14,477 nt of DNA from Candidatus Bathyarchaeota archaeon (GTDB taxonomy: Archaea > Asgardarchaeota > Lokiarchaeia > Sigyniarchaeales > Sigyniarchaeaceae). This document shows, in pieces, positions 7,094 through 14,477 of this stretch (positions within the stretch are counted from its first letter, which is position 1; each line of letters opens with the position of its first letter). The notes beneath the pieces were generated by a model that was given only the letters and a program-made list of their open reading frames with translations, did not search any database and was not told the origin of the DNA. The stretch lies in the NCBI GenBank assembly GCA_014729935.1, contig WJJB01000390.1:1-14477 (forward strand), given 5' to 3'. Position numbers and translations under genes: made by a program.

Positions 7094-8371
7094 ATGAATC
7101 GTGCGGTAGATGTGGCAATTATTGGTGGCGGGCCGGGTGGAATGCAAGCAGCCATCGAGCTCGGTACTAAAGGTATTGATGCCATCTTGGTGGACCGGCA
7201 AGTTGGCAAGCCTGATGCCCCCGACGGGATCGTGACAATTCCCCGCAGGTGCGAGATGTTCGGTCAAGGACCTTGCGGACATCCAGAAGGATCGGGGGAA
7301 TGGAGCGATGCTGCAGAGGGTCCATTACACGACATTCTCTTGGCGGGAAGAAAAAACCTCGGGATATGGCATAGCGATGAAAATCTCGGCTACAACTTCA
7401 GGAGGGAAGCATTCTGGTCCCAGATGCTTCAATCTGTCAAGGATTTGGGAATTGAAACCGTGGATACCACCATCACGGCTGCTCGAAAGCAAGAAAATGG
7501 TGTCATTCTCGAATCAGCCGGTGGAGAAATCAACGCAAAATTGGTAATCTACGCGGGTGGCGTCCGGGGTGATGATCGCCTCCCCGGGGAACTGGGCATT
7601 GGGCAGCCACCAGTGGTCCATGGGATCTTCACCAATTATGAATTCGACGGGATATGGAACAGCCCGGAATTGAACGTGCTTTTCAATCTCGATTTGGTAC
7701 CAACTGGTTATTTCTGGTGTGCGTATGCAAGGAAATCCAAGATGGTATCGATTGGCATCCTGAACGAATCCTCCCAGGTAGATCCCTCCACCCTTCGCAA
7801 GTTCACGAACGCGGGAATCATCCCCGAGCTAAAGGAAGCTCCCGCGACTTTCCAGCTCGAATCGGGGACACTGGGTGCGGTTTCTCACGTCAAATCATCT
7901 GGTTGGCCCGTCAAGCTCACGTCCGATCGTGTCATCAACGTGGGTGAATCTAGCGGCATGATCGCTTCCTATATTTATGAGGGAATATTTTCCGCGCGAT
8001 ATGAAGGAATGACTGCAGCCCGGGTCATGTCTAGAATCCTCGAAGAAGGAAATGATGCGGATCCAACAGCAACGCGCTCTTACGAGGAACTGGTGGATAA
8101 ACTAAATGATTACGTCCTTCATATATCCAGGCAGCAGCATCATGCCATGTATCATTGCGGATCGAACTCGCGGATTACCATTGAATCATATTTGAAGGGA
8201 CTCAAGGCAGAAAACAAGCACATCATCAATGCACTACGCGAGCAATACCTTCGATTTTCCAATTATTCAAGATTCGAGTTGGGATTATTCAAGGCTATCA
8301 TATCTAACGTGCCATTCTTGAACAAGCTCTCGGTTACCGGTTCCCTGATTTCCGCGCGAATGAAAAAATAA
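7094..8371 (+). CDS. geranylgeranyl-reductase-family FAD oxidoreductase
   Basis: A 425-residue flavoprotein. The N-terminal dinucleotide-binding motif is IIGGGPGG (glycines about 11-16), with an acidic end of beta-2 at AILVDR. The block PTGYFW (about 203-208) matches the P-x-x-Y-x-W signature of archaeal geranylgeranyl reductases. NVGESSGMIASYIYEGIF (about 282-299) matches their second FAD motif, usually written VGDAAG..P..GEGI. Known members hydrogenate isoprenoid chains of membrane lipids or quinones. Differences are visible: the second motif lacks the usual GDAAG and proline, so substrate or flavin handling may differ. Cysteines in RRCEMFGQGPCGH (about 52-63) fall where the family often has a redox or active-site Cys. 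The start is ATG 7094, with GAGGGAAGG just before it (7084-7090). It follows the MDR gene by 10 bases and precedes the small longin-like gene by 24. A FixC-like or other GR2 flavoprotein is the main alternative. Confidence 0.8.
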   Translation: MNRAVDVAIIGGGPGGMQAAIELGTKGIDAILVDRQVGKPDAPDGIVTIPRRCEMFGQGPCGHPEGSGEWSDAAEGPLHDILLAGRKNLGIWHSDENLGYNFRREAFWSQMLQSVKDLGIETVDTTITAARKQENGVILESAGGEINAKLVIYAGGVRGDDRLPGELGIGQPPVVHGIFTNYEFDGIWNSPELNVLFNLDLVPTGYFWCAYARKSKMVSIGILNESSQVDPSTLRKFTNAGIIPELKEAPATFQLESGTLGAVSHVKSSGWPVKLTSDRVINVGESSGMIASYIYEGIFSARYEGMTAARVMSRILEEGNDADPTATRSYEELVDKLNDYVLHISRQQHHAMYHCGSNSRITIESYLKGLKAENKHIINALREQYLRFSNYSRFELGLFKAIISNVPFLNKLSVTGSLISARMKK

Positions 8372-8395
8372 AGCCATCTTTCAAGGTGAATATAC

Positions 8396-8824
8396 ATGCT
8401 GGACGGTATCTATATTATACGGGACAACGGTATCTGCATTGCATCAACCGATAATGGAACCGTGACGGAGAAAGATCCGCATCTTATCTCTCCTTTACTC
8501 GATGCTTTCGTATCATTCACAGATGTGAATTTCAACGGCACGTTGAAAGCGATCGTCATTGAAGATAATGATGGCAATGACAAGCGTATCTATTTCAAGC
8601 AAGTTCGCATTTTCAACCATGAAATCAAAATTGTTGCCGTTTTCACGTCCAAGCAAGAAAGATCCTGGGACGATTTCAAGGATATCAATGCCAAGCTCAT
8701 CGAGTTTACTTGGCTCGTGAAGCAAAAACGATGGTACAAGTATTTCAACAGCAATAATATCCCAGATCGCGTATCACTTGATATTGAGCAAAGCGTGGCG
8801 GATCTTTTTAATATCCAAGGATGA
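8396..8824 (+). CDS. small longin/roadblock-like domain protein
   Basis: A 142-residue soluble protein. The start MLDGIYIIRDNGICIAS is the strand-turn-strand seen at the beginning of longin and roadblock folds (MI..IYII..dG..l..). It is followed by helix LISPLLDAFVSF and the strands LKAIVIED, RIYFKQVRIF and KIVAVFTSK, then helices. Such proteins are numerous in Asgard and some other archaea, where relatives work with small GTPases or as dimerising adaptors. No membrane segment or catalytic motif is seen. AAGGTGA (8383-8389) lies 6 bases before the ATG. It is the last gene of the five-gene array, 24 bases after the flavoprotein. No GTPase is present in the window. The fold is assigned by hand from the strand and helix pattern, so a different alpha/beta sensor fold remains possible. 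Confidence 0.6.
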   Translation: MLDGIYIIRDNGICIASTDNGTVTEKDPHLISPLLDAFVSFTDVNFNGTLKAIVIEDNDGNDKRIYFKQVRIFNHEIKIVAVFTSKQERSWDDFKDINAKLIEFTWLVKQKRWYKYFNSNNIPDRVSLDIEQSVADLFNIQG

Positions 8825-8870
8825 TACTTACCTTACCATCAATCCGAATTATGGATTCCAAATCAAAAAT

Positions 8871-8878
8871 CTTAAAAT
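8871..8878 (+). promoter_or_regulatory. TATA-like promoter of the beta-helix gene
   Basis: CTTAAAAT, preceded by the A-rich AATCAAAA, is centred about 28 bases before the ATG at 8903, so the transcript should be leaderless or nearly so. A weak hairpin (AATCC at 8841-8845 with GGATT at 8853-8857) lies between it and the end of the previous gene and may mark the operon end. No oligo-T tract follows that hairpin. Confidence 0.5.
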
Positions 8879-8902
8879 GTTCCATGAGAAAGATTGTGTA
8901 TC

Positions 8903-10582
8903 ATGCGCACTAGAAACTACTTCAGGGCACGAATTCTACTTTTACTTTTAATTAGCACCTTTTTTCTTGGGGTGATTCCCTTGAAAGTTAGAGCAACTAT
9001 AACGGGAGATTCCTATCCTGCGAGTGGTAATTGGATTATCGACGATGACACGGTGGTCGAAAATGAGATTATCGTGTGGAACTATAGCATCTTGATTCAA
9101 GGAGATGCAGACGTGACCTTCAAGAATACCACGATTTACTTCAATAGCACGGATGAGGCGGGAAGACGATGTAGGCTCCAATCGACCACCAATGGTACCG
9201 TTACCATCAATAATTGCACTATCACGGCATTGAACCACGATGATTTGGATTATTATCCCTATACCATTGATATTGGATCGAACACGTCTTTCTTCACCTT
9301 GAACGATTCCATCGTTGAATATTGCGGTGTGAGCTGGGATGCCAACTTTCTCGTGAAATCGAAGGCAGCTATCGTGGGAACTAGCTTCAGGAATAATTAC
9401 CATGCTTTATTCTTGTCTGGAATGCCAGGACCTGATGATGAGAGATACGCGCAGGTCGAGAATAATACTTTCTTTAACCAGACGGATTATGATATTAGAA
9501 CCGCGGGATTCCACAATTTGTCCTTGAGCTCGAACATGTTCCTTGGGACGAACCTTGGATTGGGTGCGGGTTTCTTCATCGAAGAGTGTAAAAATTTAAC
9601 CATGTCTAGTAATCAATTGCATGCTTCCACCACTTATTGGTCTCTTTCCATGATTACGGATTCCAATAGCGTTGACGTGATTAACAATACGATAAACCTC
9701 TTGGATGGTCGATTTGACTTGGAAAATTGCACCGGGGTTAATGTTTCTGGGAATAGTTTCGAAAATTTGGAATACGGTCTATTCCTTGATACTTGTGATG
9801 AAAGCCAGGTGCGGGGTAATGTCTTCCAAGAATGTTATAGCGGGTTATATAATGATGCATCCAATGACACCATTGTTCAGGATAATCAATTTATCAACAT
9901 GAGCCATTCTGGCATTCAAGTCCGCACGGGATCTCACGATTGTAATCTCACGGGAAATGAAATCGATGGCACCAATGAATACGGAGTTTTTCTTTACCAC
10001 GCCATTAAGACCACCGTTGAAGATATGTCCATTACCAATACATCACATCAGGGCCTTTTCAACCAATTCAGCAACCAAACATCCATCATGAATTGCTTGG
10101 TAACTGAATGCGGTTGGAGTGGTATTGATGTCACGGGGGCCTCGGAAATATCCATTCACGGTTGCAAGCTCAGGGATAATGGTTATTGTGGAGTTTCCCT
10201 TCACGATGCTGATAATGTGAATGTTATTAATAATAATATAACAGGTAGTAGCCAAGCAGCAGTGCGCGTGAAGCAAAGTTCCAATGTGAATTTGCTAAAT
10301 AACAACATCGTTCATAATTACGCTGCTGGCATCGATGTGACCTCTTATAGTTCAGCTATTACCATATCGGGGAATAGGATTAGCTTTAATGAAGGCACGG
10401 GGTTGTATATCGAAGCAGAATCGGAAGTCACTTATTCTGAGAATGAAATTCGAAAGAATGGCGAAGGCAATCTTATTGATGAAAACAAATTTGATCGGTG
10501 GGAACTCGTTGGATATGTGGTTGCAGCAGCGGCGATCATGGCGATCATTGCTATCGCCATCCTTTTGCGTAAGAAAAGGTGA
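8903..10582 (+). CDS. secreted parallel beta-helix (NosD/PbH1-type) surface protein with C-terminal anchor
   Basis: A 559-residue exported protein. The N-terminus MRTRNYFRA plus a leucine-rich core and VRA makes a clear signal peptide with cleavage near residue 31. The body consists of repeated short strands with alternating small residues and Asn (for example VINNTINL, VNVSGNSF, VNLLNNNIV) at about 22-24 residue intervals, the pattern of right-handed parallel beta-helix PbH1 repeats found in NosD-like, pectate-lyase-like and carbohydrate-binding surface proteins. Near the C-terminus WELVGYVV and a run of Ala/Ile (about 533-555) form one transmembrane helix ending in LLRKKR, so the helix is displayed outside. 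About nineteen N-x-S/T sequons suggest heavy glycosylation. The ATG at 8903 is chosen over a TTG 9 bases upstream because of the TATA spacing. It is transcribed alone. No catalytic site is recognisable, so binding or adhesion is as likely as sugar cleavage. Confidence 0.8.
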   Translation: MRTRNYFRARILLLLLISTFFLGVIPLKVRATITGDSYPASGNWIIDDDTVVENEIIVWNYSILIQGDADVTFKNTTIYFNSTDEAGRRCRLQSTTNGTVTINNCTITALNHDDLDYYPYTIDIGSNTSFFTLNDSIVEYCGVSWDANFLVKSKAAIVGTSFRNNYHALFLSGMPGPDDERYAQVENNTFFNQTDYDIRTAGFHNLSLSSNMFLGTNLGLGAGFFIEECKNLTMSSNQLHASTTYWSLSMITDSNSVDVINNTINLLDGRFDLENCTGVNVSGNSFENLEYGLFLDTCDESQVRGNVFQECYSGLYNDASNDTIVQDNQFINMSHSGIQVRTGSHDCNLTGNEIDGTNEYGVFLYHAIKTTVEDMSITNTSHQGLFNQFSNQTSIMNCLVTECGWSGIDVTGASEISIHGCKLRDNGYCGVSLHDADNVNVINNNITGSSQAAVRVKQSSNVNLLNNNIVHNYAAGIDVTSYSSAITISGNRISFNEGTGLYIEAESEVTYSENEIRKNGEGNLIDENKFDRWELVGYVVAAAAIMAIIAIAILLRKKR

Positions 10583-10597
10583 TTTCCTCGCCCATTC

Positions 10598-10623
10598 TTT
10601 TTTTCCCGGTAATTACCTTTTTT
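10598..10623 (+). terminator. oligo-T terminator after the beta-helix gene
   Basis: T7 at 10598-10604 and T6 at 10618-10623 fall 16-41 bases after the stop codon, with no strong hairpin. This is the usual form of an archaeal intrinsic terminator. The next gene has its own promoter downstream. Confidence 0.6.
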
Positions 10624-10705
10624 GAATTTGCAGGAAAAATGCTATTTCCTACATTATGGAGAACCTGTAATCAAGCATTCTATTATCATATTTTCTAACC
10701 ATATA

Positions 10706-10713
10706 CTTTATAC
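10706..10713 (+). promoter_or_regulatory. TATA box of the GH57-like gene
   Basis: CTTTATAC in an AT-rich setting, about 54 bases before the ATG at 10764. Transcription starting 25-28 bases downstream (about 10735-10738) would give a short leader of about 26 bases. Only a weak GCGAGAT precedes the start. Confidence 0.55.
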
Positions 10714-10763
10714 GTTCCGGGACTCAATATTCATAATTCGATAGATCAGCGAGATTTTCAACT

Positions 10764-13433
10764 ATGAAAATTAAAAAAAAACGCAACCCAAGTAGCAAGA
10801 TACATTATTACAAGACATATGGAATTGCCATGCTATTTACATCCATGGCATTTTGTGGGATATTCGGCTACATGACCATCATGAACTTCGTGAGACCCAT
10901 CGTGAGTACATCGAGTTATCATTTTAACGTGCAGTACCGTGCAGGTAATGATACCGCAATGAGCGAGGTGGTTAATAATAGCCTTTTCCCGTTGTTGGAA
11001 ATGTATGACAGGCATCCCAATTGGAAGGCTAATATCGAATTTCAAGGATTGATGCTAGATTGGATGGAAAAAGTTAATCCTGAGTGCCTTTCTTTACTGA
11101 AGAAATTGACTGATAGAGACCAGATCCAACTTATCTGCGTGCAATACTCCAGTGCCTTGGCACTTGCATATCCCTATATCGATTTTTACAAGAGCGTCAA
11201 TTATACACAGCATGTATTACGTGAGAAGGCTATAGTGAATGAAACAGATGCAGATAGTGTCTCACGTGCCGTGCTTTTACAAGAGGGGCAATTCATGCTT
11301 GGCGCGTGCAAGCTGGTAAAGGATTTCACCCACGCAAATGGAACCCCGATATATGATACCTTCATGACCACCAAGGAAAGCTTGTCATATTACAAAGCAC
11401 CAGTAGATGCACCCTTGTATACTTACGAATTGAATGGACACCAATGCTATATCCTTCCCTACTACCTGACGGCAGTAGAGGCAGGCGTGCTTCACAACAT
11501 TCTATGGTTTCAAGATGGGGAAAACGTGAATACGGGTTCTGGAGAAACTTGGGAAGAGGGTGGATTGGTCACTTTTAATGGCACCTTCTTCGAGGAAAAT
11601 CCTGAGCGAATGCGGAATCATGAAAGGCGCTTGATGGACTTGGAAAAGCAAGGAAACATCTTCATGACATTGGATGAATGGATACAATACTTGATAGATA
11701 AAGATGCCGCGAAGCCCCTCACCCAATATGTTCCTGAAACCCATTGGGCAGCCTTCAGGTATCGTGGCTCCTTCATTTGGATGGCCGAGTACTCGGGAAG
11801 CTCTGCATATGATGATGGGGAGGTCAATGCCAAGAATTACAGGACGCATCAATATCTGCAGGCTACGGAGATCCTTCTCAATTATTCCATGGCACAACCA
11901 TCGACAAACATCTCTGGAACCCTAGCAGATGATCTCTTAGCCAACATGACCAAAGCATGGATGGATCTCGCCGAGGCACAGGTTACCGATTCCACTGGGC
12001 TCTCACCACGTTATTTCGAAGGGGAGACGGCAATCGTGAAAACCAACTGGGCGGTGGAGAATGCAACCATCATCCAAGATACTGTCATCAACCTGACAAC
12101 GGTCCTGAACGAAACAATTAACAACTTGCAACCTATCCAGATCAATCCATCAAGCTATGATCCATGGAAGAACTGGTCGGTGCAACCTTGGGACGAAATA
12201 GTCATGACGAATGCGTCCGAATTCATAAAGGCAGTTGATCTTGGAGCTGCGAATCCCTTGGATATCACCCATTCACCCTTTCCGGTAAACAATTACACGG
12301 CAGAATACCGCTTGAAGCGATTGGAAGACATGCACGATCCATTACTAGATGACCTGGAATTTTTCGACGTGAGTTTCAAGTTCAACCCCGTTCTTGAGTC
12401 TCATGATCTTTCAAAAAGCCGGTACTGGTCATTCAGCAACCCAAGCGATGGAGATGTAAGCTTCGAAGTATCTGGTGCACGTGGGATGAAAAAAGGATTC
12501 TTGAATGATTCTGATGCGAGTGCTGGTGGAATGGCAAGATTCGAATTCACCTATCCATCACCATATCACGTGAAGGGTAATTTCACGGTGGGATGGAAGA
12601 TGAATGTCTCATCTGGTGATGGATTCAACGCGAGCATACTCAACAAGATTGACGGAAATACATATAGGAATATCATACAATTACATTTTGGGAGTGCTGG
12701 TTCACTGAGTGTTAACGAGAACGGGAGTTGGACTTCCCTCGGGCCCGCGCTCTGGACTTCGGGTTCCGAGATACCAGTGAGCATCCACGCCGTGAATGAT
12801 ACTCACTCATGGTTCAAGGTGGGAGGCCTGATCATCGATAATGGTGGAAGTTATTTCGAGAATCAGAACACCTTCGCGAATAACCAGCAATTCTTCGAGC
12901 TTAGCACGGGAACGGGTGACACGCCTCAAGTGTATATTGATGATCTTAACGCATCTTGGCGTTGGGACGTAACGAGTAACGTGGAAGATGATTTCGAGTA
13001 CCTTATCATTGGAGATGAAAACCCTTGGGCTCATGTGACCTTTTCTGGGGATTTCCAAACCATTGAATATTCCATGACGTTATGGGAAAAACAAACCATT
13101 TCTTTGGATAGATCCGATTACTATCCAGACACTTACAACAAATACGGCGATTGGGAAGAACGGACAAAGATTGATAACTTCGACCTTTACATCCCTTTGT
13201 CAAACGGACTCGTGTATCTCGATAATACCAACACGGCGGTGATCAAGAACTGTTCAGGAGCTCACGTGTGCGTGAAATGGAATCCAAGTGAACTCCGATT
13301 TATGCAAACACGAACCTTCAACCGGTTGAATACCACGTGGCAATTTTTCATCCTTGAGAATGTCACGAGGCAGGAAGCTATATCATTTGCTAACTTGGTT
13401 AACACCAACGCGGCAGTTAACATCACGAGGTGA
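10764..13433 (+). CDS. membrane-anchored GH57-like glycoside hydrolase with lectin-like module
   Basis: An 889-residue protein. A lysine-rich cytoplasmic tail is followed by one transmembrane helix (about 19-41) and a large outer part with about two dozen N-glycosylation sequons. The first half resembles family GH57. YHFNVQYR (about 52-59) sits where the HxHQP motif is expected but is degenerate. NPNW-like HPNWKANIEFQGLML follows. LLQEGQF holds a candidate nucleophile Glu174, and WFQDGEN a candidate acid/base Asp251, as in the D-G-E block of motif 4. DLAEAQVTDSTG (about 401-412) resembles motif 5. GH57 enzymes act on alpha-glucans and related sugars. Residues about 551-735 look like a beta-sandwich lectin/LamG-type module (YWSFSNPS to YIDDLNASW), with another beta-rich region to the end. 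There is no C-terminal anchor. The next gene starts 9 bases after the stop. Activity is unproven, and loss of motif 1 leaves room for a binding-only role. Confidence 0.7.
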   Translation: MKIKKKRNPSSKIHYYKTYGIAMLFTSMAFCGIFGYMTIMNFVRPIVSTSSYHFNVQYRAGNDTAMSEVVNNSLFPLLEMYDRHPNWKANIEFQGLMLDWMEKVNPECLSLLKKLTDRDQIQLICVQYSSALALAYPYIDFYKSVNYTQHVLREKAIVNETDADSVSRAVLLQEGQFMLGACKLVKDFTHANGTPIYDTFMTTKESLSYYKAPVDAPLYTYELNGHQCYILPYYLTAVEAGVLHNILWFQDGENVNTGSGETWEEGGLVTFNGTFFEENPERMRNHERRLMDLEKQGNIFMTLDEWIQYLIDKDAAKPLTQYVPETHWAAFRYRGSFIWMAEYSGSSAYDDGEVNAKNYRTHQYLQATEILLNYSMAQPSTNISGTLADDLLANMTKAWMDLAEAQVTDSTGLSPRYFEGETAIVKTNWAVENATIIQDTVINLTTVLNETINNLQPIQINPSSYDPWKNWSVQPWDEIVMTNASEFIKAVDLGAANPLDITHSPFPVNNYTAEYRLKRLEDMHDPLLDDLEFFDVSFKFNPVLESHDLSKSRYWSFSNPSDGDVSFEVSGARGMKKGFLNDSDASAGGMARFEFTYPSPYHVKGNFTVGWKMNVSSGDGFNASILNKIDGNTYRNIIQLHFGSAGSLSVNENGSWTSLGPALWTSGSEIPVSIHAVNDTHSWFKVGGLIIDNGGSYFENQNTFANNQQFFELSTGTGDTPQVYIDDLNASWRWDVTSNVEDDFEYLIIGDENPWAHVTFSGDFQTIEYSMTLWEKQTISLDRSDYYPDTYNKYGDWEERTKIDNFDLYIPLSNGLVYLDNTNTAVIKNCSGAHVCVKWNPSELRFMQTRTFNRLNTTWQFFILENVTRQEAISFANLVNTNAAVNITR
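13427..13433 (+). promoter_or_regulatory. Shine-Dalgarno GAGGTGA overlapping the GH57-like stop codon
   Basis: GAGGTGA includes the TGA stop of the upstream gene and lies 9 bases before the ATG at 13443. It supports that start and implies that the two genes are translated from one message. Confidence 0.7.
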
Positions 13434-13442
13434 AACAAGACC

Positions 13443-14477
13443 ATGACACGAGAGATAACAGCCACTGAAACAGAAATTGAAAAAGGTCGGAAGAAAGGTT
13501 TACAGATGGGGTTGTATAGCAATGCAGCCATGTATGCCGCCATGGGACTCTTCATTATCCTTGCCAGCAGGTTATTCTCGACCTTGCCAATTAACACACC
13601 AGGCGTGTACGACGTGATTGGTAACATGGACCACGTTTATGGCATCAGGTACATTTCTTCTTCCGTATTATTCCTGCTCGCTGCAGGATTTGGCATCTCC
13701 GCGTTCTTCTACATCCATGATTCCCCGAAACGATACACCAAGTGGTTAGGGCGGATCGTGGGTATATTGAAGCAACCATATATCCCAATCGCGATCATCG
13801 CCATTGCGGGGATTTGGGCTGCGCAAGGATTTTCATCGGATGGAAAGCTCGCCACCTTTTTCGCAAAATGGCATGGCTTGGATGTCACAGATCCCGTCGA
13901 CAGGAAGCATTATGAATTCATCATCAGCAATCTCCCCATCATGGAACTCATGTTCATCGGTATAACGATGCTCATCGTGAGCCCGTTCTCGTATTATTCA
14001 AGCGCCGTGTTGCTTCAAGACACGGGGCTTCGCATGAAAAGACGTGAATCGAGAAGAGAACCGATGGATTTCGAGCGGAAGACAAGACGGTACGCTACCC
14101 GGGGCTTATTCATTGGTGGGATCATCTACATGTTCATTGGTGTCGTGATCTTTGGAATAGGATACGTAATGGGCGTGGGAATCAATATTGGATTTGGCTT
14201 GTTTGCTATGGAAAACTACCGGATGATCATGCTGGTTTATCCATGGTTTCCATGGAGTTTCGGGATCTTCTGCATGATAACGAGCATGCTCTACTATCGC
14301 AAGCCAATGAATGAAATAGCCAGAATCTGTAGCTGGATCACTTTTTTCATCCAAATGATCATTCCCATATTTGGCTGGTTTTTCGGCACCATCCTTTACC
14401 GGGATTTGCGGTTTTCTGCAATGAGAATCACGACCAAGGATCCCGCCTTGAAATCACGGGAGAAGAAACGGGTCATC
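13443..14477 (+). CDS. polytopic membrane protein, 3' end missing
   Basis: The frame is open for 345 codons from ATG 13443 to the right edge with no stop. A basic, polar N-terminus (about 20 residues) precedes roughly seven hydrophobic segments near 22-45, 68-90, 113-130, 167-190, 220-255, 267-285 and 295-318. Basic loops such as LRMKRRESRREP (about 196-207) and FERKTRRYATR (about 210-220) lie between the fourth and fifth segments, so that loop should face the cytoplasm. A further basic tail follows (LKSREKKRVI). No transporter or enzyme signature was recognised. The Shine-Dalgarno overlaps the stop of the GH57-like gene, so the two proteins are probably made together. It could be a transporter part, a permease-like subunit or a membrane partner that positions the surface enzyme. 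The family is unknown. Confidence 0.8.
   Translation, partial: MTREITATETEIEKGRKKGLQMGLYSNAAMYAAMGLFIILASRLFSTLPINTPGVYDVIGNMDHVYGIRYISSSVLFLLAAGFGISAFFYIHDSPKRYTKWLGRIVGILKQPYIPIAIIAIAGIWAAQGFSSDGKLATFFAKWHGLDVTDPVDRKHYEFIISNLPIMELMFIGITMLIVSPFSYYSSAVLLQDTGLRMKRRESRREPMDFERKTRRYATRGLFIGGIIYMFIGVVIFGIGYVMGVGINIGFGLFAMENYRMIMLVYPWFPWSFGIFCMITSMLYYRKPMNEIARICSWITFFIQMIIPIFGWFFGTILYRDLRFSAMRITTKDPALKSREKKRVI

Noticed and set aside
8948..9403. A 151-codon minus-strand frame across the beta-helix gene
   Set aside because: It is the antisense of repeat-rich coding sequence with no promoter or motif of its own.
1..14477. CRISPR array, tRNA or rRNA genes
   Set aside because: No regularly spaced repeats, tRNA-like cloverleaf or conserved rRNA sequence was noticed on either strand by eye. 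A tRNAscan or Infernal run would settle it.

Overview
The window looks archaeal. TATA-like boxes sit about 25-30 bases before several starts, and two genes appear leaderless. Oligo-T tracts follow a gene end. There is a geranylgeranyl-reductase-type flavoprotein, and the two large surface proteins are packed with N-glycosylation sequons. A small longin/roadblock-like protein and a sequon-rich anchored hydrolase would fit an Asgard-type archaeon or a relative, but that placement is a weak inference from gene content only.

Left part (1-2196): the 3' end of an unrecognised plus-strand gene converges on a minus-strand class I SAM methyltransferase that looks leaderless. Next is a gene-poor stretch of about 420 bases. 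It carries a hairpin that looks like the right end of an IS200/IS605-type element and a triple AAAAGTTGT repeat. A minus-strand sugar-phosphate isomerase/epimerase-like TIM barrel follows, diverging from the central cluster.

Central part (about 2342-8824): five plus-strand genes with gaps of 10-40 bases or an overlap, so probably one operon. In order they are a soluble four-PAS histidine kinase, an HtrB-type acyltransferase with a long C-terminal extension, a zinc-type MDR dehydrogenase, a geranylgeranyl-reductase-family flavoprotein, and a small longin/roadblock-like protein. An acyltransferase and a dehydrogenase beside an isoprenoid-type reductase suggest a lipid- or membrane-modifying pathway under sensory control. 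That reading is inferred from the families and the order and has not been demonstrated. It is the best candidate here for an undescribed system.

Right part (8903-14477): cell-surface genes on the plus strand. A signal-peptide-bearing parallel beta-helix protein with a C-terminal membrane anchor has its own promoter and is followed by oligo-T terminators. A second promoter drives a large membrane-anchored GH57-like protein with a lectin-like module. Its stop codon overlaps the ribosome binding site of a polytopic membrane protein that runs off the right edge. No tRNA, rRNA or CRISPR array was seen.
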